Below, piece after piece: positions 7,404 through 17,188 of a DNA stretch of 33,765 nt. Location: the NCBI GenBank assembly GCA_004213515.1, contig SHAK01000023.1:1-33765 (forward strand), written 5' to 3'. Both the position numbers and the translations under genes were made by a program. The notes under the pieces were generated by a model. The model was not told the DNA's origin and made no database searches. It worked only from the letters and a program-made list of their open reading frames with translations. Each line of letters opens with the position of its first letter. The stretch's first letter is position 1. Source of the stretch: Limisphaerales bacterium. GTDB taxonomy: Bacteria > Verrucomicrobiota > Verrucomicrobiia > Limisphaerales > UBA1096.

Positions 7404-7718
7404 TCAGTGTTCATCAGTTGTTAGACATCCTATTTTAGCAAATGCCCACGTAAATCCTAGTAGACTGAATGTAAACAAATGTGGACCGCCGATGACGTAA
7501 AGTAGAAGGGTATAGACAGTTAGGACTATCCAGCTTGCTGCAGATTTCTTTGGATAAAGAATGGTAAGTAAACAGATTATAATCAAAGAAACAGCTAACC
7601 ATAATAAACCAAAGCCAAAACCATGAGGTTCAGTATCAACCAAGTTAAGAATGCCAAGTGAAAGGATTACAGCCATTCCTGTGATGGCGAGGATTGTATT
7701 CACGAATGAATTAATCAT
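7404..7718 (-). CDS. Small hypothetical membrane protein (104 aa)
   Basis: I do not recognise the family. The predicted product is strongly hydrophobic, with about three to four membrane segments (near residues 5-25, 35-55, 60-80 and 82-97). These are joined by short loops such as TEPHGFGFG and YPKKSAAS, and the tail is TTDEH. The gene is convergent with rplQ and divergent from ruvB, whose start lies 112 nt away, so the two probably have separate promoters in that spacer. The ATG at the 7718 end gives a plausible membrane N-terminus (MINSFVNTILAITGMAVILS). It is credible as a gene because it fills the gap between terminator and ruvB without overlap. Confidence 0.65.
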   Translation of the reverse strand: MINSFVNTILAITGMAVILSLGILNLVDTEPHGFGFGLLWLAVSLIIICLLTILYPKKSAASWIVLTVYTLLLYVIGGPHLFTFSLLGFTWAFAKIGCLTTDEH

Positions 7719-7830
7719 GCGTTGGGATTTGAGCCTAAAACTAATAGTTATAGCAAGTTTTAAGTAACTTTATCCTCTTCTTTTAAATTACCTTGGGTTG
7801 TGACCTTCTTTAGCGCAGTCTGTTTTAAAG

Positions 7831-8853
7831 ATGGTTGATCGAATGATTACTGATGTTTTGACACAGCCTGATGCTGCTCTTGATGGTACTCTTCGTCCCG
7901 GTGCATTCTCGGAATTCACTGGTCAAAATAAAGTTAAAGAGAGACTTGATATTGCTGTGCAAGCAGCCAAGAAACGTAATGATTCACTTGACCATATTCT
8001 ACTAAGTGGACCTCCAGGTCTTGGGAAAACAACGCTTGCAGGAATCCTTGCACGAGAGATGGGAGGAGAACTTAAAGTTACTAGTGGTCCCACTATAGAC
8101 AAAGCTGCGGATCTTGCTGGTTTATTGACTAATTTAAATCAAGGAGATGTTTTGTTTATAGATGAGATACACAGACTGCAGAAAAATATTGAGGAATATC
8201 TTTATCCTGCGATGGAAGATTTCACACTAGATATTATTATTGATCAGGGACCGAATGCTAGAAGTGTTCGATTGGATTTACCTAAGTTTACTCTTATTGG
8301 GGCTACTACTCGTAGTGGGCTTTTAACAGCTCCTTTGCTAACGCGCTTTCCGGTAAGAGAACGTCTGGATTATTATCGGGGAGATGATTTGGAGTCTATT
8401 GTTCTTCGTTCTGCTAGATTGCTTGAAGTTGAAACGGATTCTGGGGGCGCGGCAGAAATTGCACGTCGCAGTAGGGGCACGCCAAGAATAGCAAATAATT
8501 TATTAAGGAGGGTTCGCGATTATGCACAGGTTAAGGCTGAAGGCAAAATTGACTGTATTACAGCTGACAAGGCTTTAGCTATGTTGGAGATAGATGAAGA
8601 CGGGCTTGATGAAATGGACAAACGTATTCTTGAGGCTATTACAATCAAGTTTGGAGGTGGGCCCGTGGGACTTTCGTCGTTGGCAGTTGCTGTGGGTGAA
8701 GAGTCTGACACGTTGGAAGAGGTATATGAACCTTATCTTATTCTCGAAGGCTATTTGAACCGAACCCCTCAGGGAAGGGTCGCTACTGAGGCGAGCTATA
8801 AAAAACTTGGTCTTAATCCAATCTTAAAAAGTGGCCAACAAGAGCTAATATAA
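7831..8853 (+). CDS. ruvB: Holliday junction branch migration helicase RuvB
   Basis: RuvB is the AAA+ motor that drives branch migration of Holliday junctions together with RuvA. The 340-residue product has Walker [10 protein letters not shown] (residues 60-68), Walker B LFIDEIH (108-114), sensor 1 GATTRSGLL (157-165) and TRFPVRERL with the presumed arginine finger. It also has the sensor 2 region [19 protein letters not shown] and the C-terminal winged helix ([35 protein letters not shown]). Two starts are possible, ATG 7831 and ATG 7843, differing by four residues. No ruvA or ruvC is adjacent. The gene stands alone between a divergent membrane gene and two tiny ORFs. Confidence 0.96.
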   Translation: MVDRMITDVLTQPDAALDGTLRPGAFSEFTGQNKVKERLDIAVQAAKKRNDSLDHILLSGPPGLGKTTLAGILAREMGGELKVTSGPTIDKAADLAGLLTNLNQGDVLFIDEIHRLQKNIEEYLYPAMEDFTLDIIIDQGPNARSVRLDLPKFTLIGATTRSGLLTAPLLTRFPVRERLDYYRGDDLESIVLRSARLLEVETDSGGAAEIARRSRGTPRIANNLLRRVRDYAQVKAEGKIDCITADKALAMLEIDEDGLDEMDKRILEAITIKFGGGPVGLSSLAVAVGEESDTLEEVYEPYLILEGYLNRTPQGRVATEASYKKLGLNPILKSGQQELI

Positions 8854-8970
8854 GCTCAAAATTTTAAAAAAATTTTCTAAAAAAAAGGATAGTATCTTCT
8901 TGTGGGACAACTAATGTCCTATGCCTTGGTTAAGTCTGTTCCTTGTCACTGCAAATAGTGGCATATTATA

Positions 8971-9174
8971 ATGAAAACTATAGAAAATGAATTCATGAAA
9001 GCTAAAGCACAGATGGAATTGCCATTAGGAAAACGTTTAGGGGGTAATATGTATAGCGCTCATAGTAATCACCCTCAAAAGGCTACAAAAATTGTGGCCG
9101 ATTGGTGGTTTAGTCGTATGCGATTTGACTTTGGTGCTGAAACACAAATTTCAATCAGAAAGGTTGGAGTATGA
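8971..9174 (+). CDS. Small hypothetical protein (67 aa), coupled to next gene
   Basis: I do not recognise this protein. It has a basic, non-membrane sequence with no cysteine motif and a WWFSRMRFDFG segment at about residues 45-55. The ATG is preceded by a short AT-rich region with small dyads but no clear Shine-Dalgarno. The stop overlaps the start of the next ORF in an ATGA arrangement (9171-9174), which is the best evidence that both are real genes. It lies 117 nt downstream of ruvB, so it may be cotranscribed with it. Confidence 0.55.
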   Translation: MKTIENEFMKAKAQMELPLGKRLGGNMYSAHSNHPQKATKIVADWWFSRMRFDFGAETQISIRKVGV

Positions 9175-9380
9175 ATCAGAGTCGAAAAAAACGTCCAAGA
9201 ATCTTTTTTAATACTCGCCGTGTTGTTGCTTTATTTGGCAAAGCTAAACTGGTGCGAGAGTGGGATGGTCGGTTTCGATTGGAAGGGGGAAGTTATCATG
9301 ATGAAGCTACCGCAATTGAGTGGGCTTCGATGTTTCTACCGGAAGCGGTATTGGAGAGACCCAGAGAGGGGACTAGTTGA
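9171..9380 (+). CDS. Small basic hypothetical protein (69 aa)
   Basis: I do not recognise the family. The N-terminus is strongly basic (MNQSRKKRPRIFFNTRRVVALFGKAKLVREWDGRFRLEG is its general shape, quoted here as NQSRKKRPR and WDGRFRLEGG). A short acidic helix follows with EATAIEWASMFLPEAVLERP. The WDGRFRLEGG and HDEATAIEWA parts look like a small alpha/beta domain. It overlaps the upstream ORF by four bases, so translation is likely coupled. A nucleic-acid-binding role is only a guess from the basic N-terminus. Confidence 0.55.
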   Translation: MNQSRKKRPRIFFNTRRVVALFGKAKLVREWDGRFRLEGGSYHDEATAIEWASMFLPEAVLERPREGTS

Positions 9381-9530
9381 CAATCAACTTTAGATTAAGT
9401 TGCATGTCTTTGATTTGATTATTTCATCTATAATTAATTTGGCCAAAGGCAAAATTATTCCGAATGAATTGGACAATTTATTAGTGGAATTTTCTTAATA
9501 TGTTGGAATCAATTTTTCAATTTTAAAAAA

Positions 9531-9848
9531 ATGTTAAAAATTAAAGCTATAAAACGTCTCAGATATATCGGAATCATTGAAGGAATCTCAAGTTTGTTGC
9601 TATTTTTTATGGCTATGCCTCTTAAATATATCTTCGGATTACCGGAATTTGTAAGTGTAATTGGAATGATTCATGGTCTTCTTTTTACAGTATATGTAAT
9701 ATTAACTATCCAATCTGCTATTGTCTTGAAACGTCCATTATATTGGACATTTAAGGTTTTTATAGCATCCATTTTTCCATTTGGACCTTTCCTAATTGAG
9801 CCAAGCCTTCAACGCGAACAACTTGCATTGATACAAGAGAAGGCTTGA
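9531..9848 (+). CDS. DUF3817 family integral membrane protein
   Basis: The 105-residue product matches the small DUF3817 membrane family. Diagnostic features are the first helix with IGIIEGISSLLLFFMAMPLKY (EG-x-S-x-LLF-x-x-AMPLKY pattern), then the GLPEFVSVIGMIHGLLF segment, and a last helix with FIASIFPFGPFLIEP. Three membrane segments are visible (near 12-30, 41-62 and 73-88). The function of the family is unknown; it is often found near transporters or respiratory genes. It stands alone here, with a 150-nt AT-rich spacer upstream and tRNA-Cys 128 nt downstream. The ATG at 9531 gives the family N-terminus. Confidence 0.85.
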   Translation: MLKIKAIKRLRYIGIIEGISSLLLFFMAMPLKYIFGLPEFVSVIGMIHGLLFTVYVILTIQSAIVLKRPLYWTFKVFIASIFPFGPFLIEPSLQREQLALIQEKA

Positions 9849-9932
9849 TGCTCTTAAAAAAGTTATAAATATTTTATCCCAGTTAACACTTTTCATAGTT
9901 ACTTAATTTATTGTTTAAACGCCGAAAAAAAC

Positions 9933-9960
9933 TTGAATGAGATACTATCAGCCCTAATAT
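9933..9960 (+). promoter_or_regulatory. Candidate sigma-70 promoter of tRNA-Cys
   Basis: TTGAAT at 9933-9938 and TAATAT at 9955-9960 are separated by 16 nt, and the tRNA begins 16 nt after the -10 box. The fit to TTGACA/TATAAT is good, but AT-rich surroundings make chance matches common. Confidence 0.45.
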
Positions 9961-9976
9961 GCCGCCTCCGTTTTCT

Positions 9977-10050
9977 GGCGGGGTGGCCAAGTGGTAAGGC
10001 AAGGCTCTGCAAAAGCTTTATCGCCGGTTCGATTCCGGCCCTCGCCTCCA
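9977..10050 (+). tRNA. tRNA-Cys (anticodon GCA)
   Basis: The cloverleaf folds fully. The acceptor GGCGGGG pairs with CCTCGCC (one G-U pair). The D arm is GCC/GGC, the anticodon stem is AGGCT/AGCTT with loop CTGCAAA (GCA at 10009-10011), and the T arm carries GGTTCGATTCC. The discriminator base is U73, the cysteine identity base, and CCA is encoded. It stands alone between the DUF3817 gene and the respiratory operon. Confidence 0.97.
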
Positions 10051-10052
10051 TT

Positions 10053-10074
10053 TCTAGCCTAATAAAAGGCTAGA
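10053..10074 (+). terminator. Hairpin downstream of tRNA-Cys, probable terminator
   Basis: TCTAGCCT (10053-10060) and AGGCTAGA (10067-10074) form a perfect 8-bp stem around AATAAA. It starts three bases after the tRNA CCA and is followed by a weak T-rich stretch, so it probably ends or processes the tRNA transcript. Confidence 0.6.
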
Positions 10075-10118
10075 TTAAATTGTTTTAAAATCGGGCAGTG
10101 TTGGTTAATGGAAGTCGC

Positions 10119-10136
10119 TTGTGAAAAAATTCACAA
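10119..10136 (+). promoter_or_regulatory. Perfect palindrome upstream of actA, candidate operator
   Basis: TTGTGAA and TTCACAA (7 bp each) flank an AAAA spacer, 51 nt upstream of the actA ATG. The symmetry and spacing suit a dimeric helix-turn-helix repressor or activator site. The half site TGTGA is also reminiscent of CRP/FNR-type sites, although the spacing between half sites is not the usual one. Identification as a regulatory site is an inference. Confidence 0.4.
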
Positions 10137-10187
10137 AATCGCTTGCCGAGGCTTGGCCTCACATCTAAACTGTCGGTTCTTTGTTGG

Positions 10188-10838
10188 ATGTCCGACGTTT
10201 TTCCTAAATGGACAAACCGGTTGCCTAGCCAAATTATATTTGGCCTACTGCTTATTGGGGGAGTAGTGACTGCCGGTGTGACCTATTATCTTACGCCGAA
10301 ATACACTCGGGTTGGCTATCAGCCAACTCAACCTGTACCCTTCTCCCATGCTATTCATGTCAACCAGCTAGGTCTGGATTGTAGATACTGTCATGACGGC
10401 GTTGAAAAGTCATGGTATTCAAATGTTCCTGCTGCTGACACTTGTATAAATTGCCATAGTGGAGTTTTGCCAAATGATCCAAAACTAGAGCCAGTTCGTG
10501 AGAGTTATAAGAATCCTGAAAAAGCTATTGAGTGGGTGCAAATTCATAAACTGCCTGATTATGCCTATTTTAACCATTCAGTTCATGTAAACCGGGGTGT
10601 TAGTTGTGTTGAGTGTCATGGGCGTGTGGATTTGATGGAGGAAGTGAGTCACGCTAAGCACTTTAGTATGACATTTTGTTTAGATTGTCACCGAAACCCC
10701 AACGATCGTTTACGGCCATTAGATAAGATAACTGATTTGGCCTATGACCGATCTAAGGATGAAGCCAATAAGGATCGTGATTTTGTTAAAGAGTGGCATA
10801 TAAAAACATCTGAAAACTGCTCCGCTTGTCATCGATGA
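10188..10838 (+). CDS. actA: Alternative complex III subunit ActA, pentaheme cytochrome c
   Basis: ActA is the multiheme c-type cytochrome of alternative complex III, a menaquinol:electron-acceptor oxidoreductase that replaces cytochrome bc1. From ATG 10188 the protein has 216 residues. There is one N-terminal membrane segment (IIFGLLLIGGVVTAGVTYYL), then exactly five CxxCH motifs: CRYCH, CINCH, CVECH, CLDCH and CSACH. The FSHAIHV and FNHSVHV histidine motifs are typical axial-ligand sites. A TTG-started longer form (from 10143) is possible in frame, but the ATG gives the family N-terminus MSDVFPKW. The stop overlaps the actB ATG. It heads a ten-gene cluster. Confidence 0.95.
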   Translation: MSDVFPKWTNRLPSQIIFGLLLIGGVVTAGVTYYLTPKYTRVGYQPTQPVPFSHAIHVNQLGLDCRYCHDGVEKSWYSNVPAADTCINCHSGVLPNDPKLEPVRESYKNPEKAIEWVQIHKLPDYAYFNHSVHVNRGVSCVECHGRVDLMEEVSHAKHFSMTFCLDCHRNPNDRLRPLDKITDLAYDRSKDEANKDRDFVKEWHIKTSENCSACHR

Positions 10839-13800
10839 ATAATTCTACAGATTCTACCATTCATAATAATGGTCCGCGCCACTGGCGAAGTCTTGAGCAC
10901 AAGGCAGATACGCCAGAGTTTCGTGCATTCGTCGAAAAAGAGTTTCCTGCTGGTATTGACTTAATTGATGATCCGGTTTCACGACGTAATTTCATGAAGA
11001 TCATGTCGGCATCATTTGCTTTGGCTGGTCTAGGAGTGACGGGTTGCCGGCGTCCGGAACACAAAATCTTACCTTTTTCTAAGATGCCCGAGAACTATGT
11101 GCATGGTGCGCCACAATATTTTGCGACCTCTATGCCAACTCGTAAATCTGCAGTTCCATTAGTTGTAAAGTCGTATGACGGTCGTCCTATTAAAATAGAG
11201 GGTAACAATGAGCTGCCAGGTAGTAACGGAGGAACGGATCAGTATGCCCAAGCTTCAGTGCTAAGTCTTTACGATCCGGACCGAGGATTGAATTTTAAAA
11301 TTGCTGAAGGTGATGGTAAGTTAAACGTTATTGCAAAGGCAAAAGTACTAGATCAGTTAAGTGGTCTAGACAATAATAAGACACATATATTGATGGAGCA
11401 AAGTAGCTCGCCTTCAAGGAAAAGCTTAGTAGCTGGTCTTAAAGAAAAGGGTGTTAGGTTTTACGAATATGAGCCAATTGACTTTAGCGTTCATGCAGAT
11501 GCCGCTTCGATTGCTTTCGGTTCTTCTGTTAAGCCTATTTATAAATTTGAGAAGGCTAAAGCCATACTTTCTTTAGATTGCGATTTTTTGGCTACTGAAG
11601 AGGCGGCATTCCAGAACATACGTGATTTTAGTGCGGGTCGGCGTGTAAAAGACGATCATACCCAGAATCCATCAGAGGTAATGAATCGGTTGTATGCCGT
11701 TGAAGGATTATTAAGTTTGACGGGAACAAATTCTGATCATCGACTTCGAATTCCAACCGGAAGCATTATTCGTGTGGCAGCTTTGTTTTTGAAAGAAGCC
11801 TTAGAGGTTTCAAATACGCAAACAGATGGATTTGTTGATGAGTTGAAAGATTTCGTTGGAGATCTTAATAAAGATTTTCCCAATAGTCATGCATTAGAGA
11901 AAGAGGGTGAATCGGATATAACGAAATGGGTCAAAGAGTGTGTTGCTGACTTAGTCCGTTTGTCCAAAGAGGGTGAAAACACTTTAGTGGTGGCTGGTTA
12001 TCGTCAGCCTAAAGAAGTTCATCTTGCTGCTATGGCTATGAATTCACTTTTGGGTAATGTTGGTGAAACTTTGTTACTTCAGCCTATTGAGCCAAATGGA
12101 AATGGTTCCATCGAAGATTTGGCTTCAAATTTCAAAAAAGATGATAATCTGGTGGTTATAGGCGGAGATCCTGCTTACAACGCTCCCGCGGATATTGACT
12201 GGAAAGGTATTGTTGAAAAATCCAAGAAGTTTATTCGTCATGGATTTTACAACGTTGATGGGACATCGAAAGCTGCTACTGCATACATTCCTGCTGCTCA
12301 CTATCTTGAGTCATGGGGTGATGCGAGGACCAACGATGGTGTGTTAGTTCCAGTGCAGCCGCTGATCGCTCCATTGTTCGGTGGATTGACTGAGCTTGAA
12401 GTTCTAGCGCGCATTTCTGGCTCGGATGAAGTTGATCCATATAAAATTACTCGAGCAACTTTCGAGGGTATCGCCGGAGAAGGAGAAGCCAAGTGGAGTA
12501 AATTTCTGCACGATGGCTTTTTGGCTGACAGTGCACCTGAGACTTTAATTGAAGAATTTGATGGGGAGGCTGCGATGGCTGAATGGAGGAAGAATGCCAA
12601 GAAAGTCAAAGCTCCATCAAATGGAAATCTAGAGGTTACTTTTTATCGAGATCATAGTGTAGATGACGGTCGATGGGGCAATAATGGTTGGCTTCTTGAA
12701 ACCCCTAATCCTGTTACAAGAATTGCTTGGGATAATGTTCTATTAGTAAGTTTAAAAACGGCAAGAGACCTTCTTGGTGAAGCGGATAGTAAAAAGCTAT
12801 TGGACTTTAAAAAGGTAGATGGCAAAGACTTTGATCCTAAGAATATGGATTTGCCAGGTCGTTTTGGTTTTCATTCTGAAGAGGGTAGGTTTTACCAAAA
12901 AGTATTTAAGCTAAAGGTTGGGGATAGAGAGATTGAAGGTCCGATTTGGCTACTGCCTGGAATGGCTGACGACGAAGTTGGAATTGCCCTTGGTTATGGT
13001 AGAGGGGTAGGGCGAGTTGGTGGAGCTACAGGGAATTTAAATGAGCGAACTGGAGGTGGTGGTTTTGATGCTTACAAGGCTCGAACAACTACAACACAGC
13101 ATATAGCTTCTGGAGCAAAGTTATCATCTACTAATGTTGAATATGAAGTAGCCTGTACTCAGGAGCAGGGTGTAATGGATGGTCGTCCTGTAGTAAGGGA
13201 GGCTAATGCAGAAGATTTTGATTCTCACAAAGATTTTGTTAAGCATTTTGATCTTGATAGTGTTCATCATACAACGCATCTCGTTAAAGGTGATGACCGC
13301 GGTTATCCTTGGGAAAAAGATGAAGAGCTAAAACGAGTTAAGGCGTCGGATGAAGATTTGCCTGCATCTCAATACAGAAACAATTTCGGTGATGATAAAG
13401 TTAATGGTCCAAAGTTGATGGATGTAGAGCGTCAACAATGGGGAATGGTTATCGATTTAACGACTTGTGTTGGCTGTAACGCTTGTGTGGTTGCGTGTCA
13501 AAGTGAGAATAATATCCCAATCGTAGGTAAACATCAGGTTGCGCTGGGTCGCGAGATGAGTTGGATTAGTATACACCGATATTTTTCTGGCGATGAACAT
13601 AACCCACAAATAAATTATCAGGGAGTTTCATGTCAGCATTGTGAGGATGCACCTTGTGAAACGGTCTGTCCCGTTAATGCGACTGTCCATGACGAGGAAG
13701 GGTTAAATCTAATGGCCTACAATCGCTGTGTTGGAACTCGTTACTGTTCTAACAACTGTCCTTATAAGGTTCGTCGTTTTAATTATTATGATTACAACCG

Positions 13801-14491
13801 TCGCCCAATGGGGGTTGAGGATGGGGAGCGAAAACCAGGGCGATTCTTTAACGATGATAATAATTTAAACAACAGTCCTCTTCATCCAAGTAACAAAAGT
13901 TCCAACGGGGAGTGGGAATTGATCCGTTGGTATAAAGATCCATCCCGCGGCAGTGTTCCTGGTTTAGATGATGGAAAAAAAGAAGGTGGAGAGTTTGATC
14001 CGGAGTGGGATCTTATTAAGCTTTCAAAGAATCCAGATGTGACTGTTCGAATGAGAGGCGTTATGGAAAAATGTACTTATTGTGTTCAAAGAATTCAAAG
14101 TGCAAAGATTGATCAAAAAACAAAAATTAAAGATTCTGTAGGCAAAATTGATAAAAAAGATGATAAGATAGCTGCTTTAGATGTTCCTGATGGAACAATC
14201 ATTCCAGCTTGCCAGCAGGCTTGCCCTGCTGATGGTGTTTCATTTGGGGATATTTCGGATCCAAGCAGTGAAGTGTATCGTTTAAAGAGACAGAATAGGA
14301 ACTATTCAGTGCTTGGTTTTCTCGACACTCGGCCTAGAACAACTTACTTGGCAAAACTTCGTAATCCTAACACATCAATGCCTGATTATTTTGATATTCC
14401 GAACTCTGTCACGGAGTATAATGATAAGGCCCACGCTGATATTTTTGATTCGAAAAAGGATAAGACTAATAGAAAGGAGACTGCTCACTAA
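10835..14491 (+). CDS. actB: Alternative complex III subunit ActB (molybdopterin-oxidoreductase-like/iron-sulfur fusion)
   Basis: ActB joins two parts. A large domain (about residues 70-830) is related to molybdopterin oxidoreductases but in known complexes carries no molybdenum cofactor. A ferredoxin-like domain (about 865-1150) holds the Fe-S clusters. The Cys sets are seen as [45 protein letters not shown] and CQQACPADG, fitting three [4Fe-4S] and one [3Fe-4S] cluster. An internal twin-arginine signal ([17 protein letters not shown], about residues 49-65) lies about 50 residues from the N-terminus, as is normal for the family, and VTGC at 68-71 resembles a lipobox. Length is 1218 residues from ATG 10835, which overlaps the actA stop; actC overlaps the actB stop. 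Confidence 0.96.
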   Translation: MNNSTDSTIHNNGPRHWRSLEHKADTPEFRAFVEKEFPAGIDLIDDPVSRRNFMKIMSASFALAGLGVTGCRRPEHKILPFSKMPENYVHGAPQYFATSMPTRKSAVPLVVKSYDGRPIKIEGNNELPGSNGGTDQYAQASVLSLYDPDRGLNFKIAEGDGKLNVIAKAKVLDQLSGLDNNKTHILMEQSSSPSRKSLVAGLKEKGVRFYEYEPIDFSVHADAASIAFGSSVKPIYKFEKAKAILSLDCDFLATEEAAFQNIRDFSAGRRVKDDHTQNPSEVMNRLYAVEGLLSLTGTNSDHRLRIPTGSIIRVAALFLKEALEVSNTQTDGFVDELKDFVGDLNKDFPNSHALEKEGESDITKWVKECVADLVRLSKEGENTLVVAGYRQPKEVHLAAMAMNSLLGNVGETLLLQPIEPNGNGSIEDLASNFKKDDNLVVIGGDPAYNAPADIDWKGIVEKSKKFIRHGFYNVDGTSKAATAYIPAAHYLESWGDARTNDGVLVPVQPLIAPLFGGLTELEVLARISGSDEVDPYKITRATFEGIAGEGEAKWSKFLHDGFLADSAPETLIEEFDGEAAMAEWRKNAKKVKAPSNGNLEVTFYRDHSVDDGRWGNNGWLLETPNPVTRIAWDNVLLVSLKTARDLLGEADSKKLLDFKKVDGKDFDPKNMDLPGRFGFHSEEGRFYQKVFKLKVGDREIEGPIWLLPGMADDEVGIALGYGRGVGRVGGATGNLNERTGGGGFDAYKARTTTTQHIASGAKLSSTNVEYEVACTQEQGVMDGRPVVREANAEDFDSHKDFVKHFDLDSVHHTTHLVKGDDRGYPWEKDEELKRVKASDEDLPASQYRNNFGDDKVNGPKLMDVERQQWGMVIDLTTCVGCNACVVACQSENNIPIVGKHQVALGREMSWISIHRYFSGDEHNPQINYQGVSCQHCEDAPCETVCPVNATVHDEEGLNLMAYNRCVGTRYCSNNCPYKVRRFNYYDYNRRPMGVEDGERKPGRFFNDDNNLNNSPLHPSNKSSNGEWELIRWYKDPSRGSVPGLDDGKKEGGEFDPEWDLIKLSKNPDVTVRMRGVMEKCTYCVQRIQSAKIDQKTKIKDSVGKIDKKDDKIAALDVPDGTIIPACQQACPADGVSFGDISDPSSEVYRLKRQNRNYSVLGFLDTRPRTTYLAKLRNPNTSMPDYFDIPNSVTEYNDKAHADIFDSKKDKTNRKETAH

Positions 14492-15948
14492 TGGCGAACA
14501 GTTTACCATCTTCTGTTAAAGTCTCTCCTCCTCCCATAGAAATGGAGCGTCCCGCTTTAGTGGAGAACAATCGTTCTATTGGTTGGATTTCTGACACTGT
14601 AGCCGGAGTAATTGAAAATAAAACTCCAGGATGGTGGAAGTTTACTATTGTTTTAAGTTTGTTCGTGTCGCTTGGCCTGCCGATTGGTTTAGTTTATTTG
14701 ATATCTACGGGTGTTGGTGTTTGGGGTTTGAATCATCCTGTTGCCTGGGGATGGGCGATTGTTAATTTTGTTTGGTGGATTGGTATTGGTCATGCCGGAA
14801 CACTGATTTCTGCTATCTTGTTTTTGTTGCGACAGAAATGGAGAACTTCAATCAACCGTGCCTCTGAGGCTATGACTATTTTTGCGGTAATGTGCGCTGG
14901 TATTTTTCCGGCCGTTCATGTGGGGCGTATATGGTTTGATTGGTGGTTATTTCCCATACCTAATGCCAACTCGATTTGGCCTCAATTCCGTTCACCTCTA
15001 TTGTGGGATGTGTTTGCGGTTTCTACTTATTTTACCGTCTCATTATTGTTTTGGTACATGGGTTTAATTCCAGATTTAGCAACCATGCGCGACCGTTTCC
15101 GTAAAGTGGCTGGTAAAGTTATTGAGCCAGCAGCTAAATTGCGAAACAAGTTGGCTCAATTTCTATATGGATTATTTTCATTGGGATGGACTGGTTCAAA
15201 TAGACATTGGAGAAATTATGAGAAGGCTTACTTGTTGCTAGCTGGTCTTTCAACTCCACTAGTTCTTTCAGTACACTCTATTGTTTCTTTCGACTTTGCT
15301 GTGTCTCAGTTGCCGGGATGGCATACTACAATATTTCCACCATACTTCGTTGCTGGAGCTGTTTTTGGTGGTTTTGCTATGGTGATGACATTGATGATAC
15401 CGCTGGTCTCCTTATATAAGGGCTTGGACGAGATTGTTACTATTCGCCATTTAGAAGTGATGTCCAAGGTTATCTTGGTAACCGGTTCTATTGTTGGATA
15501 CGCTTATGGCATGGAGTTTTTCATTGCTTACTATGGGGGTAATCCATACGAACTTTATGCATTTAAGAATCGTGCATTTGGTGACATGAATTGGTCATAC
15601 TGGTGGATGATTGGTTGTAATGTGTTAGCCCCTCAGTTTTTCTGGTTTAAATGGTGCCGGACAACTCCATGGTTTATTTGGGTAGTCTGTGGTTTTGTGA
15701 ATATTGGTATGTGGATGGAGAGATTTGTGATCGTGGTCACTTCTCTTCACAATGATTTCATGCCTGGTAACTGGGGTTACTATTCCCCAAGTTGGGTGGA
15801 TATGATGACTTATTTTGGCACGTTTGGATTTTTCATGACATTGTTCCTGCTATTCTGCCGGTTCTTGCCACTGATTGCCATTTCTGAGGTTAAGGGAGTT
15901 ACCCCGCAAGCAGACCCGCATCACCCAATGGGAGGAGCTAAACACTGA
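14491..15948 (+). CDS. actC: Alternative complex III subunit ActC (NrfD/PsrC-like quinol-binding membrane protein)
   Basis: ActC is one of two NrfD-like membrane subunits and is thought to bind and oxidise menaquinol at the periplasmic face. The 485-residue product is polytopic, with about ten hydrophobic helices. A typical N-terminal segment contains [12 protein letters not shown]. Family markers include [66 protein letters not shown] and the later NMGMW-like segment ([16 protein letters not shown]). The ATG at 14491 overlaps the actB stop by one base, and the next gene starts on the last base of its stop, so the operon is tightly coupled. Histidines in the GHAGT and PGWHTTIF motifs are conserved in the family. 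Confidence 0.95.
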   Translation: MANSLPSSVKVSPPPIEMERPALVENNRSIGWISDTVAGVIENKTPGWWKFTIVLSLFVSLGLPIGLVYLISTGVGVWGLNHPVAWGWAIVNFVWWIGIGHAGTLISAILFLLRQKWRTSINRASEAMTIFAVMCAGIFPAVHVGRIWFDWWLFPIPNANSIWPQFRSPLLWDVFAVSTYFTVSLLFWYMGLIPDLATMRDRFRKVAGKVIEPAAKLRNKLAQFLYGLFSLGWTGSNRHWRNYEKAYLLLAGLSTPLVLSVHSIVSFDFAVSQLPGWHTTIFPPYFVAGAVFGGFAMVMTLMIPLVSLYKGLDEIVTIRHLEVMSKVILVTGSIVGYAYGMEFFIAYYGGNPYELYAFKNRAFGDMNWSYWWMIGCNVLAPQFFWFKWCRTTPWFIWVVCGFVNIGMWMERFVIVVTSLHNDFMPGNWGYYSPSWVDMMTYFGTFGFFMTLFLLFCRFLPLIAISEVKGVTPQADPHHPMGGAKH

Positions 15949-16496
15949 TGGATTCATTAGACGACTACCAGATTCCATATGGAGTGATGGCAGAGTTTGA
16001 TACTCCGGCAGATACAATGCATGCAGCTGAGAAAGTTCGAGATGCAGGTTTTGAACGCTGGGATGTTCATACGCCTTTTCCGGTTCATGGAATGGACGAA
16101 GCAATGGGCTTAGGTAATTCCAAGGTTGGTTGGTTTACTTTTTGTTGTGGTTTGTGTGGCTTTTTTGGAGGAATGTTAATGATTTGGTTTATGAATGCTT
16201 ATGACTATGGAATTCCTGTTGGCGGAAAACCAAATTTTAGTCCTTTTGCATCTTTTCCGGTGGCATACGAAATGACCATTCTTTTTGGAGCATTTGGCTC
16301 ATTGTTTGGGATGTTATTTTTAAACCGTTTACCCAGACTCCATCATCCATTATTAAAAAACATTAGATTTGCAGATGTTACTCATGATAAGTTTTTTGTA
16401 GTTATTGAGGCGGATGATCCAAAGTATGAGGAAGATGAAGTACGTGCACTTTTAAAGAAGTCAGGTAGTAAACATATTGAATTGGTAACCGAATAA
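15948..16496 (+). CDS. actD: Alternative complex III subunit ActD (DUF3341)
   Basis: ActD is a small membrane subunit of alternative complex III with a cytoplasmic domain of the DUF3341 family. The 182 residues start with a soluble alpha/beta segment (YGVMAEFDTPADTMHAAEKVRDAGFERWDVHTPFPVHGMDEAMGL). Two membrane helices follow, around residues 63-83 (WFTFCCGLCGFFGGMLMIWF) and 103-126 (FPVAYEMTILFGAFGSLFGML). The C-terminus is soluble, with FFVVIEADDPKYEEDEVRALLKKSG. PVHGMDEAMGL is a strong family marker. Starts and stops overlap by one base with actC and actE. No cofactor site is expected. Confidence 0.94.
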   Translation: MDSLDDYQIPYGVMAEFDTPADTMHAAEKVRDAGFERWDVHTPFPVHGMDEAMGLGNSKVGWFTFCCGLCGFFGGMLMIWFMNAYDYGIPVGGKPNFSPFASFPVAYEMTILFGAFGSLFGMLFLNRLPRLHHPLLKNIRFADVTHDKFFVVIEADDPKYEEDEVRALLKKSGSKHIELVTE

Positions 16497-17167
16497 TGCG
16501 CTATTTTATTACAGGATTTTCAGCCATAGTTTTTCTGGTCATCGCTACTGCCGGATTCCGGGGCTCGATTACGCGTAATAGGCCTATAGAAATTTTTCCT
16601 GACATGGATAGGCAGGCTAGGGTTAGACCACAGGCCCCAAATCTATTTGATGAAATATACGGTTCAAATGATGGCCGAGGATCAAGGTTAAATGTTTCAG
16701 GTACCATTGCCCGTGGGGTCCCTTTTTCTAATGAATCTGTAAATACCGGTAAAAAAGACAACTCCAATGATTGGGTTGAGGTTAATCCGCTTGAGGTTAC
16801 GAAAGCTACCTTAGATCGTGGTCGTGAAAGATATGATATTTTTTGTACTCCATGTCACGGGAAGGCTGGGGATGGAAACGGTATAACATCTCAATACAAT
16901 CTTGTAGCAGCTGATCTGCACCAGATGAAATTAGTTCAAATTGAGGACGGATATATTTTTGATGTTCTTAAAAATGGATATAATTTAACTACCAACTCGG
17001 TAGGTATTGTTTCATATAGGATGCCTGCATATGATTCTAAAATGAGTAATGAGGATTTATGGCATATTGTGAGTTATATTCGCGCTTTGCAATTTAGCCA
17101 GTTAGGCAAACTGGAGGAGGCCAAGGAGGGCCGTGAGGAATTAGAGAAAATTGTTGAAAGCCAATAA
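16496..17167 (+). CDS. actE: Alternative complex III subunit ActE, monoheme cytochrome c
   Basis: ActE is the periplasmic monoheme cytochrome c that receives electrons from ActA/ActB. It has 223 residues. An N-terminal hydrophobic segment (ITGFSAIVFLVIATAGF) should act as a membrane anchor or signal. The protein then contains RARVRPQAP-like spacing (IFPDMDRQARVRPQAPN), the typical GTIARGVPF, and one heme site CTPCHGKAGDGNG (RYDIFCTPCHG). A plausible Met ligand lies in YRMPAYDSKM. No lipobox cysteine follows the hydrophobic segment, unlike some ActE proteins. A Lys/Glu-rich C-terminus (EEAKEGREELEKIVESQ) ends the protein. Confidence 0.93.
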   Translation: MRYFITGFSAIVFLVIATAGFRGSITRNRPIEIFPDMDRQARVRPQAPNLFDEIYGSNDGRGSRLNVSGTIARGVPFSNESVNTGKKDNSNDWVEVNPLEVTKATLDRGRERYDIFCTPCHGKAGDGNGITSQYNLVAADLHQMKLVQIEDGYIFDVLKNGYNLTTNSVGIVSYRMPAYDSKMSNEDLWHIVSYIRALQFSQLGKLEEAKEGREELEKIVESQ

Positions 17168-17188
17168 CCGAAAAAAGTTTATCGTTTA

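Noticed and set aside
10143-10187. TTG-started longer ActA
   Set aside because: The added 15 residues have no family support; ATG 10188 gives a normal ActA N-terminus.
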